This document shows positions 26,009 to 35,093 of a stretch of DNA of 64,000 nucleotides, in pieces; position 1 is the first letter of the stretch, and each line of letters opens with the position of its first letter. A program made the translations under genes and the position numbers. Where the stretch lies: NCBI RefSeq assembly GCF_013304445.1, contig NZ_JAAITA010000011.1, positions 37,219 to 101,218 of the forward strand, read 5' to 3'. The DNA is from Blautia hansenii. GTDB taxonomy: Bacteria > Bacillota > Clostridia > Lachnospirales > Lachnospiraceae. The notes under the pieces are model-generated. The model was given only the letters and a program-made list of their open reading frames with translations, was not told the origin of the DNA and ran no database searches.

Positions 26009-26331
26009 TGGATGTCGTGAAAGGTTTATATGAAGTTGCAAAGCAGAGAAAAGAGACAAAGCAGGAAGGCTCCTATACCTGTTATCTTTTTGAGCAGGGG
26101 CTGGATAAAATCCTGAAAAAATGCGGAGAGGAATGCAGTGAAGTGATTATTGCAGCCAAGAACGGAAACAATGAGGATACGGCCAATGAAATCTGTGATT
26201 TGCTGTATCATCTTATTGTCATGATGGTACAAGCCGGGATTTCTGTAGAGGAAGTAGAAGGGATTCTGGAGGAGAGACGGCAAAAAATAGGAAATTTGAA
26301 AACGTTTCATGTCAGTGACCACAATACCTGA
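26005..26331 (+). CDS. hisE: Phosphoribosyl-ATP pyrophosphatase
   Basis: MazG-like pyrophosphohydrolase of 108 residues from ATG 26005. The metal-binding helix pattern [17 protein letters not shown] and [15 protein letters not shown] is clear. It is the last gene of the nine-gene his operon. No hisD (histidinol dehydrogenase) or histidinol phosphatase gene is in the operon. No strong terminator follows. Confidence 0.94.
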   Translation: MMDVVKGLYEVAKQRKETKQEGSYTCYLFEQGLDKILKKCGEECSEVIIAAKNGNNEDTANEICDLLYHLIVMMVQAGISVEEVEGILEERRQKIGNLKTFHVSDHNT

Positions 26332-26445
26332 AACAGAGGATAAAATTTCTGCCGATTTGTTCATAATTTATTCTGTGAAAATCCTGCCGGATATGATAAA
26401 CTGTGGGTAAGAAAAAAGACAGTTTATGGAAATGCGGGTAAAACT

Positions 26446-27066
26446 ATGAAGGAAGAAAAGAAGAGGATTGCGTTCAAGATATTGCTGAAAATCCTGTTGG
26501 CAGTACCGCTGACAGTTATATTTATTCTGATACGGTGCGTACAGTTTTTCTTAAAGCTGTGCGGACCGGTTGTTTCGTTTGTCTGTATTTTGTCATCCGT
26601 GGTGGTTTCCCTTGGAGTGCTGATAGAAATTATTTTGCAGATACAGGGAAAAGGACCGGGAATCGCACCTGTTTTTCTGACAATGGCCCTTGCCGGAGGT
26701 CTGGCTTATGTACCGGTGGCAGGCGTAGGCATGGTTATGGTGGTTTTGGAGGCGGTGTGCAGCTGGATATGGAAGTTTTACATGGGAAATTCGGACAGCC
26801 TGAAGGCTTTTTACAAGCGTCCTGATTACAAATGGTCCGCTTTTGATGAGAGCTATAGGGGCGGAGAAAGCAATGATTCGGAAGTGCACATACACTATTT
26901 TAAGGGAATTAAGAATCTGGAAGAATTGAAAAGAAGATATGGGGCGCTGCTTCGGATTTACCATCCGGTGAATGATTTTGGTGAGGATGAGATTACCAGA
27001 AGTATTGTAAAGGAATATCATTATCTGAAAGACAGGTTTCTGGAAGAAAACAAGAATAGAAGTTGA
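26446..27066 (+). CDS. Membrane protein with degenerate J-domain-like C-terminus
   Basis: 206 residues. Hydrophobic stretches run from about residue 12 to 100 (ILLKILLAVPLTVIFILIRCV, then VVSFVCILSSVVVSLGVLIEIIL, and FLTMALAGGLAYVPVAGVGMV). The C-terminal 60 residues, HYFKGIKNLEELKRRYGALLRIYHPVNDFGEDEITRSIV, follow the J-domain helix II-III pattern, but the HPD triad reads HPV. It is unlikely to stimulate DnaK in the normal way. No partner gene is obvious; the next promoter overlaps its stop codon. Confidence 0.65.
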   Translation: MKEEKKRIAFKILLKILLAVPLTVIFILIRCVQFFLKLCGPVVSFVCILSSVVVSLGVLIEIILQIQGKGPGIAPVFLTMALAGGLAYVPVAGVGMVMVVLEAVCSWIWKFYMGNSDSLKAFYKRPDYKWSAFDESYRGGESNDSEVHIHYFKGIKNLEELKRRYGALLRIYHPVNDFGEDEITRSIVKEYHYLKDRFLEENKNRS

Positions 27067-27090
27067 CAAGCCCCACGAAAAAGCTATAAT
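27063..27090 (+). promoter_or_regulatory. Promoter of pduL
   Basis: Consensus TTGACA (27063-27068) and TATAAT (27085-27090) with a 16-bp spacer. The -35 overlaps the stop of the preceding gene. Confidence 0.85.
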
Positions 27091-27129
27091 AAAAGATAGT
27101 GAATATTTCAAAAATTGGAGGATTTAAAC

Positions 27130-27702
27130 ATGAAAGTATTAGTAGAAACATCTGCAAGACATGTGCATTTATCACAGGAACATCTGGAAGCTCTGTTCGG
27201 AAAAGGACATGAATTAACAGTGAAAAAAATGTTGAGCCAGCCGGGTCAGTTTGCTTGTGAAGAAAAAGTTGAAGTAATCGGAACAAAAGGCAGCCTGAAA
27301 ATGTCTGTTTTAGGACCGGTTAGAAAAGACACACAGGTAGAAGTTTCTTTAACAGACGCAAGAAGTCTTGGCGTAGTTGCTCCGATTCGTGAATCAGGTG
27401 ACATCAAAGAATCCGGTGTCTGTAAGTTAGTAGGACCGGCAGGTGAAGTAGAACTGACAGAGGGCGTTATCGCTGCAAAACGTCATGTACACATGACACC
27501 GGAAGACGCTGAAAAAGCAGGCGTGGTTGACAAACAGATCGTAGAACTGGCTATCGAATCTCCAAATGGAAGAAGCCTGACTTTCGGTGATGTAGTGGTT
27601 CGTGTAAGCGCATCCTACGCAACAGCAGCGCACATTGATACAGATGAAGCAAATGCGTTAGCTCCTGGAAAAGAATGCTACGGAGAAATGATTGTAAAAT
27701 AA
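27130..27702 (+). CDS. pduL: Phosphate acyltransferase PduL
   Basis: Zinc-dependent phosphotransacylase, unrelated to Pta, that interconverts acyl-CoA and acyl-phosphate. 190 residues from ATG 27130 (GGAGG 10 bp upstream). Paired metal-site segments are ETSARHVHLSQEHLEALFG and AAKRHVHMTPEDAEKAG, with GPVRKDTQVEVSLTDAR between. No encapsulation peptide or microcompartment genes are nearby, so it is probably the housekeeping acetate/propionate-forming enzyme. Confidence 0.93.
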   Translation: MKVLVETSARHVHLSQEHLEALFGKGHELTVKKMLSQPGQFACEEKVEVIGTKGSLKMSVLGPVRKDTQVEVSLTDARSLGVVAPIRESGDIKESGVCKLVGPAGEVELTEGVIAAKRHVHMTPEDAEKAGVVDKQIVELAIESPNGRSLTFGDVVVRVSASYATAAHIDTDEANALAPGKECYGEMIVK

Positions 27703-27721
27703 TCGGATTATAAAAATCTCA

Positions 27722-27750
27722 TTGTGTTTGCTGCCTGAATCAGCTATAAT
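27722..27750 (+). promoter_or_regulatory. Promoter of the MarR gene
   Basis: TTGTGT (27722-27727), 17-bp spacer, and perfect TATAAT (27745-27750). Its position inside the longest open frame supports the downstream GTG start at 27803. Confidence 0.7.
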
Positions 27751-27802
27751 GAAAGCAATAGGAACAAAAAAATACAGTAAAAGCAGAAAAGGCAGTGATA
27801 AA

Positions 27803-28252
27803 GTGAAGCATTATGAGGTTTTTCATGATATTCTGGTGAATCTCTTTCAGGAAATCATGGATATTGAAGGGAAGGCACTGATTACTCCTGAATTTAAAGA
27901 TATTTCTGTTAATGATATGCATATTATAGAAGCCATTGGAGAGGAAAGCCCCAGAAATATGTCTTCGGTTGCCAGAACCTTGTCTGTGACCGTGGGAACC
28001 CTGACCATTGCTGTGAACGGTTTGGTGAAAAAGGGTTATGCACACCGGGAAAGAAGCGAAGAAGACAGACGAGTGGTGCTGATTTCGCTTACGGATAAGG
28101 GACGCAAAGCCAATGCACATCATAAGAAATTTCATGAGGGAATGATACAGGCAGTACTGAAGGATTTGGATGAAAGCCAGCAGGAAGTTCTGGTGAAATC
28201 CCTGTTGAACCTGAGAGAATTCTTCAATTCTTATCAGAAAAAAGAACAATAA
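27803..28252 (+). CDS. MarR family transcriptional regulator
   Basis: 149 residues from GTG 27803; an upstream ATG at 27722 would lie within the promoter. Winged helix-turn-helix: SVNDMHIIEAIGEESPRNMS, VARTLSVTVGTLTIAVNGLVKKGYA, then the wing RSEEDRRVVLISLTDKG. It resembles FabT-type repressors of fatty acid synthesis genes. No fab genes are adjacent, so the target is unknown. It is followed by a shared terminator. Confidence 0.85.
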   Translation: MKHYEVFHDILVNLFQEIMDIEGKALITPEFKDISVNDMHIIEAIGEESPRNMSSVARTLSVTVGTLTIAVNGLVKKGYAHRERSEEDRRVVLISLTDKGRKANAHHKKFHEGMIQAVLKDLDESQQEVLVKSLLNLREFFNSYQKKEQ

Positions 28253-28299
28253 AAAGAGCCGATACACCTTTAAATAGCAGGGGGTGTCGGCTCTTTTTG
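28251..28299. terminator. Bidirectional terminator
   Basis: AAAAAGAGCCGATACACC pairs with GGTGTCGGCTCTTTTT (one G-T) around a 15-nt loop, with A and T runs on the two sides. It lies between the convergent MarR and DUF885 genes. Confidence 0.9.
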
Positions 28300-28301
28300 C
28301 T

Positions 28302-30095
28302 TCAGTACCGCATAAGCAAATATTTTTTCACAATGGGGAAGGGCGCGGGCCCGATTTCCAAAAGGTTTTGATGAAAGAGTTTTAGGTTGAAATCCGTTCC
28401 CTGGATTTCCTGGACATTGCTTTTGAGCGCTGTAAAATTTAAAAATCCCAGATAATATTTCAGGTAGTTGGCAGGATTTTCTACGATGTATTGAAAGATT
28501 TCCCGGCAGGCATTTTCGTCTGTAATGCCGAAACTTTTCAAAAGTTCCTGAACGGTTTGCAGATTCCAGCCGGTATCGTGGATACCGATATCCAGAATGG
28601 AGTACAGGCAGAGGGTGACGGAGCGGTTCAGGCGGAGAAATTCCATAACCTCCGGGTCTGTCTGCAGGAAGCAGCAGCTGTATTCATAAGCCATATTTTC
28701 CACATAAGTGGCCCAACCTTCCACATAACCGCTGCAGCCGAGAAGATGCCGGATGGGGGGACAATCCTGCTTTCCGAAATAGACGGTCTGGTACAGATGG
28801 CCGGGAAAACCTTCGTGGGCCAGGGTGGTGAAACGCTGGACATCTGAGACGGTAGTGCTTTGGTTAATGTAAATGGTATTGGGTGTCAGAGTATCCACAG
28901 GCGGCGTGAGATAAAAGGCAGGACTGGAGAATTCTTCCATGGAATCCGGAACGTATTTTACTTCATAGTCTTTGACCGTCAGTTTGGGAAAATCGTCTGT
29001 CATAACCCGGCTTAAATAATCCAGCATTTGTTCCGGAGAGGAGGAAGCAGTCTGGGGAAGTTGTGCTGCTTTTGTAAAAATGTCAGGGTCTTTCTGCACC
29101 AGATTCTGAATTTCTTCAAAATCCAGGAAGAGCTGCTGATACAGATGTTTCTGAATTTCCCGGACAGAACGATAGTCTCCGGTACTGCTTTTTATCAGAT
29201 AAGCATAGTATTTTTTGCCCTCTGGAAGGTGACAGAGTCCCCCTTGGTTTTTCCCGCTTCCCTTCAATTTTTCCAGACTTTGTGCAAGGGACTTATAGGC
29301 GGGAAAGACACAGTTTTTTAAGATTTTTTCGTGTGTTTTTATGTAAGAATCCCTCTGTTTTTTGCTTATGACCTTGAGTTCCGTCAGCTTCTGAACCCGG
29401 TCTTTAAAAGTCTCGGAGAGATAGTGGGAGTTTAGGTCTTCACAAAATTCTTTACACTGCTGTACGGTCCGTTCTGCGCTGTCGTCGCTCATGAAGAGTC
29501 CCTGGCGGGATTTTTCCTGCTCAAACTGCTGGATTTCCTTAAAATAATCCGGGAGAGAAGTGAGCAGGGAGAGATAGTCTTTGACATCTGCCGGGGTTCG
29601 GAAAGTATACTCTGCCAGAAGGGCAGGAAGCTGAGCCTGTATTCCAAGATTGGGACTAAGGGGTTCCTGAAGCAGATAGCAGTTTTCAGAGGAGAGTTCT
29701 GTGGCAAACTGCAGCCGCAGGATATCATAAACCATTTGATTTTCTGTGGAAAGTTTGGAGGCAGGAAAACGCTCAAGCTGCTTTTTCAAAGCCTTTATGG
29801 AGTCGAAATTTTCCTGCAGATTCTGGGGTTTCATACTGCCAAGGCTAATGCTGTAATTCTCTATATTGTATTTTTCAGGATAAGCCAGAGTATAATGGAG
29901 ATTCAGCGTATTGGATGAAAGTTCCTGGCAAAAAAGCTGCCGGGTAAAGGCTTCAAAGCGTGTATCCCAGGAGGAAAAAGGACGGGTTTTCAGACAGAAA
30001 AGCGAAAAAATGCCAAGAAGCAGAAGAAAAACAGCAGCAGTGATTTTGCGGGAGAATCTGAAAGAAAACTTTTTCAAAGGAGGGCCTCTTTGCAT
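28302..30095 (-). CDS. DUF885 family putative metallopeptidase
   Basis: 597 residues. One N-terminal hydrophobic segment (ITAAVFLLLLGIFSLFCLK) suggests export or a membrane anchor. The metal motif HEGFPGHLYQ is in a helix near residue 430, with the conserved ESYVEGWATYVE-like segment GYVEGWATYVENMAYEY after it. DUF885 proteins are predicted zinc peptidases of unknown substrate. A TTG at 30077 preceded by AAAGAGG is an alternative start that gives MKKFSFRFSRK. It converges on the MarR gene. Confidence 0.82.
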   Translation of the reverse strand: MQRGPPLKKFSFRFSRKITAAVFLLLLGIFSLFCLKTRPFSSWDTRFEAFTRQLFCQELSSNTLNLHYTLAYPEKYNIENYSISLGSMKPQNLQENFDSIKALKKQLERFPASKLSTENQMVYDILRLQFATELSSENCYLLQEPLSPNLGIQAQLPALLAEYTFRTPADVKDYLSLLTSLPDYFKEIQQFEQEKSRQGLFMSDDSAERTVQQCKEFCEDLNSHYLSETFKDRVQKLTELKVISKKQRDSYIKTHEKILKNCVFPAYKSLAQSLEKLKGSGKNQGGLCHLPEGKKYYAYLIKSSTGDYRSVREIQKHLYQQLFLDFEEIQNLVQKDPDIFTKAAQLPQTASSSPEQMLDYLSRVMTDDFPKLTVKDYEVKYVPDSMEEFSSPAFYLTPPVDTLTPNTIYINQSTTVSDVQRFTTLAHEGFPGHLYQTVYFGKQDCPPIRHLLGCSGYVEGWATYVENMAYEYSCCFLQTDPEVMEFLRLNRSVTLCLYSILDIGIHDTGWNLQTVQELLKSFGITDENACREIFQYIVENPANYLKYYLGFLNFTALKSNVQEIQGTDFNLKLFHQNLLEIGPAPFPIVKKYLLMRY

Positions 30096-30235
30096 AAAAT
30101 ACTCTTTACAGTGTATGAAAAAAACGGCAGGGTATGTGTATTTTTCATGGAAAAGGCCATACCTTTGTGTTAAGATTTCTTATATAGGGAAAACTTAGTG
30201 ATAGCAGGAAATCCGTCATGGAAGGAGAGATTTTT

Positions 30236-31474
30236 TTGAAAAAGAAATGGATACTTCTGACAGCAGCTTTGCTGTTGGCGCTGGGAGGATGTCAGGGAAA
30301 GGATGAGACTGTGGTACAGAACGAGGAAGCATTTCGGGAATACGAAGTGAATTTGTCAGATAAACTTTCAGATTTTCAATTTGCCATGAACGAGGAAGTT
30401 TACACCCTTCCGGAAAGCATGGAAGTCTGGAAGGAGCGGGGATGGGAAATCCCCTCTGACAGGGGAAAAGAACATCTGGAAGCGGAATCTTTTATAGAAG
30501 GGGAAAGTCTGAAAAGAGGAGAAGACACTCTGACAGCAGCATTTGTCAATCAAGAGGGGGAAAGTCGGACTCTGGAAGACAGTATGATAGGCGGTGTGAC
30601 TTTGGAATACCGGGAAGGGGGCACCGTGTACCAGCTTCCGGGGAAACTCTGTCTGGGAAGGGCAACTTTGAACCAGGTGACAGAGCAGTACGGTCCACCT
30701 ACGGACGAGTATGAAGAAAAAGAGGATGTCTATGTTACCTATGAATTTGGTCTTTACAAGAAGGCAGAGTTTGTATTTCATATAGAGGATGAAACCCTTT
30801 ATCGGGTTTCTCTGCAGAACTACCGCGCATCCCAGGGGGCAGATGAAGAGGTGAGTAAAGAGGAGCCTCAGGCCGTAAAGGAATATGAGAGACCGGAGCA
30901 ATTTTCGGAAAATCCCAGAGATTATGTGGTTTCTTATGATAATCAACTGTACCGTATTCCCGCACCGGTGTCTGAGTTTGTAAAACATGGATGGAAAATA
31001 CAGGAAGAGGGTTCGGATACCTATGTAAAACCCGGACGCCACGGATATGTAACGCTGGAAAAAGATGGCCATACGCTGTATGCAGTGGTGAGAAATTACG
31101 GAGAGCAGACCATTGCTGTGAAGTATGCATTCCTCACCAGTCTGTCGGGAGATTTTGATGTGACAAAAGTGCCGGTTGCTGTGGGGAACAACATTACACT
31201 GGGGATGTCAGAGGAAAATATGAAAATTCTTTTGGGAGGAAATGCCTTTGAAAGCCAAGAGGAGGAAAAGGGAACTTCTTATTATTTGTATTCAGATGAG
31301 ACGAAGAAAAATTTTGTCCGGATTTTCATAGACAAAGACCTGGGTCTTGTACGGGAAATTCAGGTATCCAACAGCCCGGAAAGTCTTTCGGACGGGAAGG
31401 AAGAGGAAGTTTCCGGGGAAGAACCGAATTCGACAGTCCTTCCCGACGAAAATAAAGTGCCCGCAGAGGAATAA
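30236..31474 (+). CDS. Hypothetical lipoprotein with two related repeats
   Basis: 412 residues from TTG 30236, which has GGAGAG about 7 bp upstream; ATG 30218 lies before that site. The signal is MKKKWILLTAALLLALGGC with lipobox LGGC. Two halves look related: each has a VYTLPESMEVWKERGWEI or LYRIPAPVSEFVKHGWKI block followed by a beta-rich segment and a GKL/GNNITLG type turn. It ends in an acidic tail. A surface role is probable; function unknown. Confidence 0.75.
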   Translation: MKKKWILLTAALLLALGGCQGKDETVVQNEEAFREYEVNLSDKLSDFQFAMNEEVYTLPESMEVWKERGWEIPSDRGKEHLEAESFIEGESLKRGEDTLTAAFVNQEGESRTLEDSMIGGVTLEYREGGTVYQLPGKLCLGRATLNQVTEQYGPPTDEYEEKEDVYVTYEFGLYKKAEFVFHIEDETLYRVSLQNYRASQGADEEVSKEEPQAVKEYERPEQFSENPRDYVVSYDNQLYRIPAPVSEFVKHGWKIQEEGSDTYVKPGRHGYVTLEKDGHTLYAVVRNYGEQTIAVKYAFLTSLSGDFDVTKVPVAVGNNITLGMSEENMKILLGGNAFESQEEEKGTSYYLYSDETKKNFVRIFIDKDLGLVREIQVSNSPESLSDGKEEEVSGEEPNSTVLPDENKVPAEE

Positions 31475-31562
31475 ATCCAGTGGCGAAAAGCTGCCGGGTA
31501 TGATATGCTCTTTATAGACAAAAAATTCTAAAAACTTACAGGAACAAGGAGGAGGAATTGAC

Positions 31563-32843
31563 ATGAAAAATTCCGCAGTTTTAAAGGAAGAATTACGTCA
31601 GGGGAAACACAGTGCATTATTTCAGGATATTTACCTGGATGAAAGTCTTCTGGAATATCAGAACAGAAGGTATGCAGAGGCAGTAGCAAAATTTGAAGAA
31701 TTATTTGGGGAAAAGGAAGTGGAAATCTACAGCGCTCCGGGAAGAAGCGAGGTAGGCGGAAACCATACAGACCATCAGCTGGGCATGGTGCTTGCTACTT
31801 CTATTAACCTGGACGCTATCGCAGTTGTCAGCAGAACAGAAGGAAATCTTATTCGTGTGGTATCAGAAGGATACGACATGGTGGAAGTGGATATTGAAGA
31901 TTTAGAAGAAAAGGCTTATGAAGAAGGAACCACGATTGCCTTAATCAGAGGTGTGGCGGCAAATCTGAAAGAAAGAGGATATAAGCTGGGTGGATTTGAA
32001 GCCTATATTACCAGTGATGTGCTTATTGGCGCAGGTCTGTCTTCCTCTGCAGCTTTTGAAGTCATTATCGGAACCATACTTTCCGGTCTGTTTAATGATA
32101 TGAGTATCAGCCCGGTTTTGATTGCCCAGGCAGGACAGTTTGCAGAAAATGTTTATTTTGGAAAGCCAAGCGGTCTGATGGATCAGATGGCTTGTTCTGT
32201 AGGCGGCCTGATTCACATTGATTTCAAGAATCCGGAAGAACCGGTGGTAGAAAAAGTACCGTCTGATTTTGAGGCATATAAATACAGCCTGTGCATTGTA
32301 GATACAAAAGAATCCCATGATGATTTAACCGAAGATTATGCAGAAATTCCTGCAGAAATGAAAAAAGTGGCTGCATTCTTCAAGAAAAAAGTGCTTCGTG
32401 AAGTGGACGAGAAGGAATTTTTCCAGCAGATATCAGGACTGAGAAGTGTTCTGGGTGACCGTCCGGTACTGCGTGCGCTGCATTTCTTTGAAGAAGAGAA
32501 GCGTGTGGAAGCACAGGTACATGCTCTTAGAAACGGAGAATTTGAGGAATTCTTAAAATTGGTGAAAACATCCGGAGATTCCTCTTTTAAATATCTGCAG
32601 AATATTTATACCAACAGAAACGTACAGAAACAGGCCATGTCCATTGCTTTGGGCGTCAGCGAAAGCGTCCTTGGCAGCCACGGTGTCAGCCGTGTTCATG
32701 GAGGCGGCTTCGCAGGAACCATTCAGGTCTTTGTAGAGAACAGCTTTGTAGAAGAATACAGAAAAGCTATGGATAAGGTGTTTGGAAAAGGAGCCTGCCA
32801 TGTGCTGAAGGTACGTCAGCATGGCGGAATCCATGTGCTGTAA
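31563..32843 (+). CDS. galK: Galactokinase (copy 1)
   Basis: GHMP-family sugar kinase of 426 residues, ATP plus galactose to galactose-1-phosphate. The N-terminal signature is SAPGRSEVGGNHTDHQLG, the ATP loop IGAGLSSSAAFEV, DQMACSVGG the catalytic-loop region, and SRVHGGGFAG the motif III. The GNHTDH form is the clostridial version of GEHTDY. No galT or galE is adjacent. A second galactokinase is at 55790. Strong GGAGGAGG-type site upstream. Confidence 0.9.
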   Translation: MKNSAVLKEELRQGKHSALFQDIYLDESLLEYQNRRYAEAVAKFEELFGEKEVEIYSAPGRSEVGGNHTDHQLGMVLATSINLDAIAVVSRTEGNLIRVVSEGYDMVEVDIEDLEEKAYEEGTTIALIRGVAANLKERGYKLGGFEAYITSDVLIGAGLSSSAAFEVIIGTILSGLFNDMSISPVLIAQAGQFAENVYFGKPSGLMDQMACSVGGLIHIDFKNPEEPVVEKVPSDFEAYKYSLCIVDTKESHDDLTEDYAEIPAEMKKVAAFFKKKVLREVDEKEFFQQISGLRSVLGDRPVLRALHFFEEEKRVEAQVHALRNGEFEEFLKLVKTSGDSSFKYLQNIYTNRNVQKQAMSIALGVSESVLGSHGVSRVHGGGFAGTIQVFVENSFVEEYRKAMDKVFGKGACHVLKVRQHGGIHVL

Positions 32844-32882
32844 AGAATGGCCATAGAGCAGAAAAAAATACAGGATTTTTTA

Positions 32883-32913
32883 GGAGACTGCCGTTTTCAG
32901 CAGTCTCCTTTTT
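32883..32913. terminator. Terminator between galK and yhgE genes
   Basis: GGAGACTGC (32883-32891) pairs with GCAGTCTCC (32900-32908), then TTTTT. It lies between convergent genes. Confidence 0.9.
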
Positions 32914-32915
32914 AC

Positions 32916-35093
32916 TTAAATCACATGGGTGCTTTCCAGTTTTTCCATGAAAGCATTGTTCAGTTGAATGACTGGTTTTCTCAGAAGCAGTCCCAGCAGC
33001 AGGGAGGGAATCAGGAAGAGAGCCAGCATACCCATTTCCTGCCAGTAGTTATTTCCATAAAATCCTGCTATACATTCCCGCATGGCGTTCATGCTGTGCG
33101 TAAACGGAAGCAGAGGATAAACCTTCTGGAAAAATTCCGGCGCCACCTGAATGGGGAAAGTACCGCCGCTTCCAGCCACCTGCATAACCATCAGAACCAC
33201 GCAGATGGCTTTTCCGATATCCCCGAAGGAAACGGACAGGGCGTAGATGATGTTTACATATACCATGCTGGTAAACCAGCCTGCCAGCAGAAACAGGAGG
33301 GGGTGCTTGCACTGGATGCCCAGAAAGTACAAATCGCCCAGGCAGATAAGCCCGCTCTGAAAGAGCCCAAGCAAAAGAAACAGTACCATGCGTCCCAGAT
33401 AAAGATGCCGTTGTTTTGGGTTTTTCAGCTTATCCATAGTGGTTTGGGAAACGGCTGTCTTCAGCATGGCTGCCATAATGACGCCGCCTACCCAGATGGC
33501 CAGTGTGGAGTAAAAGGGAGCCACTGCAGAGCCGTAGTTTTCGATTCCGTAAAGCTTGATTTCCTTCAGCTTTACAGGAGAAGCCAGAAAGGAACTGATG
33601 GTTTCCGGGCTTTCGGACAAAATGGTTTTTAAGGTCTGCTGTCCTTCGCTGTCCGGGGAAGCCAGGGCCGAAATCGCAGTATTTAGCTTATCTGAGGCTT
33701 CTTTTAAGAGCGCTGCGGAATTGTTCAGCGTCTCTTCTGCCTGGGTCAGGTCGGAGGAAGCCGTGTCTGTAATATCGGAAATATTTTTTACACTGTTGTC
33801 CAGCTCGCTCATAAGACCGGCCACAGAGTCATCTGCACGATTCAGGTTTTCTGTAAGGCTGTTCAGCTTGTCTTTTACGGAAGTTTCATATTCTTCTTTC
33901 ACTGCAGTTACAGAATCTTTACTCTGGGAAATCAGGGTATCCATATCGCTTTTTAATGCGGCAGCATCCGATACCGCTCCTGTGACATCAGAGGCTGCGT
34001 TATCCAGTTTGTCTTTTACAGCAGTCTGTCGGTCAATCGCTTCCTGTATTAAGTTTACAGCCGGGCGAATAACAGGTTCCACCACAGGGTAAGCGTCTGA
34101 AACACTTGTCAGAGAGTCTCGCACGGTCGTGTATCCGTCAATGATTTTCTGTACCCGTTTACTGATTTCAGACAGGGAATCGGCAGCCGCAGCCGCATCA
34201 TTGGAATAGGAGTTCAAAGCGTTGTCGATTTCATTCGATACAGCCTGATAGAAGGCTTCGTTTTGTGCCATGGCATCGCTGATGGTTTGTGTTGTGCCGG
34301 AAACGGCAGTATTCAGAGAATCTGCGCCGTCGGTGGATTCTTTCAGCCGGGAAAGGGTATCTTTGGCTCCGGTCCGGGAGTCTTCCAAAAGGGCAGATGT
34401 GGTTTTCAGCATTTCCGTTCCTGCACCGGCCATGTGAGAGAAAGCCTGCACTGTATCAGAGGCGGCAGACAAATCAGAAGAAATTTTCGTCAGGTTTGCC
34501 TGGAGATTGGAGGCAATGGAATCGTCGCCTGCCTCGGCCTTAGAGGTATTTACATAGTCCAGAGCCTCCAAAGCCACTTCGGATACAGTTTCTGTAAAGG
34601 TGCTGTTTATTTGCTGCTGAACCGTTGTGGCGCCTTTGGAGGTTACCTTGGGGGCAATGGCATTTTCTTTTTCATTGGTGTAGTAAATGATTTTCGGGTG
34701 CTTTACGTCAGAGGAAAAAATACTCATCATATCCTGGGTGAAATCCTCCGGCAGCACAATGGCGGCATAATATTTTCCGGATTTTACACCGTCAGCCGCT
34801 TTTTTGGCAGAGGTAAAAACCCAGTCCATCTGTTCGTTTTCATGGAGTGTGGAAAGTACCTCATCTCCCATGTTCAGATGGATGGAAAGCAGTTTTCCGG
34901 TGTATCCCTTATCCGAACTTGCTACGGCAATTTTAATGCCCTGCGTGTTGGAATAAGGGTCCCAGCTCGCCGCAATGTTAAACCATGCATACAGAGTGGG
35001 CATTACGAGAATTCCCATAATGACTACCATGGCAATGACATTGTTGTGTATTTTCTTTATGTCATTACGGAAAATAGAAAAAATATTTCTCAT
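32916..35093 (-). CDS. YhgE/Pip family membrane protein (ABC-2-like), short form
   Basis: 725 residues. The first membrane helix is near residue 20 (VIAMVVIMGILVMPTLYAWFNI), followed by YSNTQGIKIAVASSDKG. A large extracellular region (about 170-480) rich in Ser/Ala/Asp heptads is predicted coiled coil. Six C-terminal membrane segments of ABC-2 type come last. YhgE/Pip proteins were described as phage-infection and ESAT-6-system-linked surface proteins. No WXG100 or EssC gene is visible here. The start overlaps the stop of the upstream paralogue by one base. Confidence 0.85.
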   Translation of the reverse strand: MRNIFSIFRNDIKKIHNNVIAMVVIMGILVMPTLYAWFNIAASWDPYSNTQGIKIAVASSDKGYTGKLLSIHLNMGDEVLSTLHENEQMDWVFTSAKKAADGVKSGKYYAAIVLPEDFTQDMMSIFSSDVKHPKIIYYTNEKENAIAPKVTSKGATTVQQQINSTFTETVSEVALEALDYVNTSKAEAGDDSIASNLQANLTKISSDLSAASDTVQAFSHMAGAGTEMLKTTSALLEDSRTGAKDTLSRLKESTDGADSLNTAVSGTTQTISDAMAQNEAFYQAVSNEIDNALNSYSNDAAAAADSLSEISKRVQKIIDGYTTVRDSLTSVSDAYPVVEPVIRPAVNLIQEAIDRQTAVKDKLDNAASDVTGAVSDAAALKSDMDTLISQSKDSVTAVKEEYETSVKDKLNSLTENLNRADDSVAGLMSELDNSVKNISDITDTASSDLTQAEETLNNSAALLKEASDKLNTAISALASPDSEGQQTLKTILSESPETISSFLASPVKLKEIKLYGIENYGSAVAPFYSTLAIWVGGVIMAAMLKTAVSQTTMDKLKNPKQRHLYLGRMVLFLLLGLFQSGLICLGDLYFLGIQCKHPLLFLLAGWFTSMVYVNIIYALSVSFGDIGKAICVVLMVMQVAGSGGTFPIQVAPEFFQKVYPLLPFTHSMNAMRECIAGFYGNNYWQEMGMLALFLIPSLLLGLLLRKPVIQLNNAFMEKLESTHVI

